Below, piece after piece: positions 62,169 through 64,000 of a stretch of 64,000 nucleotides of DNA. Within the stretch, counting starts at the first letter, position 1. Every line of letters starts with the position of its first letter. This stretch comes from Auanema rhodensis. Lineage: Eukaryota > Nematoda > Chromadorea > Rhabditida > Rhabditidae. The position numbers were made by a program, and so were the translations under genes. The notes beneath the pieces were generated by a model. It saw only the letters and a program-made list of their open reading frames with translations, was not told the origin of the DNA and did no database searches. The stretch lies in NCBI GenBank assembly GCA_964057225.1, contig OZ059894.1:16956476-17020475 (forward strand). The letters are read 5' to 3'.

Positions 62169-62615
62169 TCAAATTGTCGGATTGTAAAAGCGAGCTTCAA
62201 TGTGATGAGCATCAAGATCACCGCTCATGGATTCACGCCATAAACGACGTCTCCAAGCTGGCCCATAACTGCCTGAAAAGAATAATAGTAAAAATCGTAA
62301 TAATTATATAGCATAAGCTTTTGTTCGTTTTTTTGAAGAAAATATAAAAAATTCTCATAAGCTTATGATATAGTTTTTGTGAACCAAGACCCAAAAATAG
62401 AAAGAAAGAAATAGAAAAAAGTACTTTCCATTCTCAATCTTAGGCACTACTTTTAAAAAGAATTCATTTTATAGACTTTTTATGAGTTTTATATTTATAC
62501 AAGTTGTGTGGTTTCTTTATATAAACTTACCAAAACTTCTGAATTGAGCAGTGGTCTCCTCAATTACAAATGATAACAAAAGAACAAGAAGTATAGCCGA
62601 ACAAAAACGGAGCAT
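62169..62615 (-). CDS. Short secreted peptide precursor, 62 aa
   Basis: Two exons, 62615-62531 and 62272-62169 (TGA), joined in frame by a GTAAGT donor and a TTCTTTTCAG acceptor across a 258-nt intron. MLRFCSAILLVLLLSFVIEE is a strong signal peptide, probably cut before QFRSF. The remaining 38-40 residues contain a tribasic RRR between GSYGPAW and LWRESMSGDLDAHHIEARFY, a plausible convertase site, and there is no Cys. This architecture is that of a neuropeptide-like or other processed secreted peptide, but no known nematode FLP or NLP motif is recognised and there is no C-terminal amidation glycine. The ATG follows an ACATTTAG acceptor by seven bases. It is convergent with the aspartic-protease homologue. 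Confidence 0.7.
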
Positions 62616-64000
62616 TTTAATTCTAAATGTATATATTTAAGTAAAGAATTAGATTTACTAAAGAATTATTAAAGAATATTATGTAATAAAGATAACGTTT
62701 GAATAATAAGAAGAAAATGATATTTTGGGATATCCAATTAGTGTTTATATGCCGCCCACATGGAGTCGGATATTCGATAAAGCTCAAATACTTATTACAT
62801 GAAAGGTCGATGGATTCTTGAAGATTTTGTGTATAACTAAACTACTAATTCATTTTTTCAAATTATTCAAATTAATTTTTCAAATTCTTCTCTCAGTTTT
62901 TATTTTACTACAGGTTGTCTGAGGATATATGTTATATTATCTTTTTAACCTAAAACTAATACTTGCAATGAAAAATGAAAAAAAAAACATAGACAAATGA
63001 CGATTGATTTACAATTAAAAATGATTTAAAATAAGCTTAAGTAATGTATTAGTTGAAAAAGTCAAAGTGGATTGAAGAAATACAAGCTGCTTATAAATGG
63101 AACAAAATGACGAAAATGGGGCGGAGTCAGTAACAGGGGCCAACCATACAAGCTTGCGAGAGAATGAGATTAAGCTGAAATTATTCTGATTCATATTCAC
63201 AACTACATATTTTGCACTCTGATCTTCAATCAAAAATTCTAGGTTAAGACGATTTATAGCAATTTAAATCGTGACGATGAATTTTAAATGTATGATATAA
63301 AAATATCTTAACTGACAAATCCTATAGTCTCTGATTTTTCATGCACGGTCATAACTCTTTAAATATTTCATATTAGGTTTAATTTAAAAAAAAAATTTGA
63401 TCAAAGAAACAGGAAGAATAAGAGAAAAAGTACGTAATATCAACTATTTTTAAAAATTCAAGAAAAATATAAATTATCAACAAGTATTATAATAATAAGG
63501 AAAATTATATCTAAATGCAAATGATTAGATGCATTGGATATCAGCTTAAGTTAGTAAGGTTTTTATTCAAAATATTGAAACAAAAAAAATTAAAAAAGTT
63601 TATTTACTAATTATATATTAGGTAAACGCAATAAGATACTAACTATTTTTTAAAAAATATAGATAAAATCATATAATATAACAAAACTCATATCATATAA
63701 CACATCTGGTCTATAGAAACATAAAATACTTAGAAAATGATATTCTTTGAGTAATACATCCTCCTCAAATCTCTTAGTATTTTCAAAAACAAACCTTTTT
63801 TTTATTTAGTACTGGGTTATTTAAAAAATTTCACAATTTTTGTATATAAATTATAACTTAAAAAAATAAATAATAAAAGATAAAAAATATTTCTTCAATT
63901 TTTTTTCCAAAATATGAGAAAAACCCGATTTTCTGACAATAACAAATAAATCAGTGTAACCGTTGAAGCTTTTGGATGATTTTCAGCTTAAACTCCTTGA
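62616..64000. other. Right-edge intergenic sequence
   Basis: 1.4 kb, strongly AT-rich, with short A/T homopolymers. No exon, RNA gene or repeat element was recognised before the window ends. Confidence 0.5.

Overview
The window is AT-rich nuclear DNA of an animal, almost certainly a rhabditid-type nematode. Genes are cut into many small exons by introns of mostly 42-70 bp that end in TTTTCAG, TTTTTAG or TTTAAG. Most start codons sit within a few bases to a few tens of bases of a polypyrimidine-AG acceptor with no upstream coding exon, as expected for spliced-leader trans-splicing. The homologues are nematode in character: a GRDN-1-like girdin, an UNC-42-like homeodomain protein, a patched-related (PTR) protein and several small secreted orphans. 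No CRISPR arrays, bacterial operons, rRNA or tRNA genes were seen. All exon coordinates were assembled by hand, and reading frame is conserved across every junction.

Layout. 33-15065 (minus): the 5' part of a CCDC88/girdin gene (grdn-1-like), 25 exons and 1057 codons, continuing off the left edge. It includes an 83-codon exon inside the HOOK domain that could be skipped without changing frame. 15.1-25.3 kb: a 10-kb stretch without recognisable genes. 25312-31243 (minus): a complete paired-like homeobox gene, probably unc-42, with long introns and a 4.9-kb gene-free upstream region. 36179-39311 (plus): two multi-pass membrane proteins, neither assigned to a family. 39688-40647 (minus): a secreted polyglutamine protein. 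41.8-42.95 kb: coding-like debris. 42967-46774 (plus): a complete 21-exon patched-related protein. 46887-47167 (minus): a tiny Tyr-rich secreted protein. 47609-49248 (plus): mitochondrial ribosomal protein mS35. 49636-50240 (minus): a Pro-rich orphan. 50823-52587 (minus): a REPS-type EH-domain endocytic protein with a very short GC-AG intron. 52728-52954 (plus): a possible 46-aa gene. 53673-57212 (plus): a PLD3/PLD4-type membrane-anchored phospholipase D family protein, with a decayed copy of one of its exons about 1.8 kb downstream. 59364-62064 (plus): a secreted aspartic-protease homologue with a Thr-rich insert and altered active-site motifs. 62169-62615 (minus): a 62-aa secreted peptide precursor with an RRR cleavage-like site.

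The genes do not form one pathway. Several are neuronal or trafficking genes in their families (girdin, UNC-42, REPS, PTR). Others are housekeeping or lysosomal (mS35, PLD3-like), and the rest are small secreted orphans. The features most worth following are the in-frame HOOK-domain cassette exon, the pseudo-aspartic protease with its mucin-like insert, the 42-nt stop-free GC-AG intron in an EH domain, the mutated PLD exon copy, and the short secreted genes.
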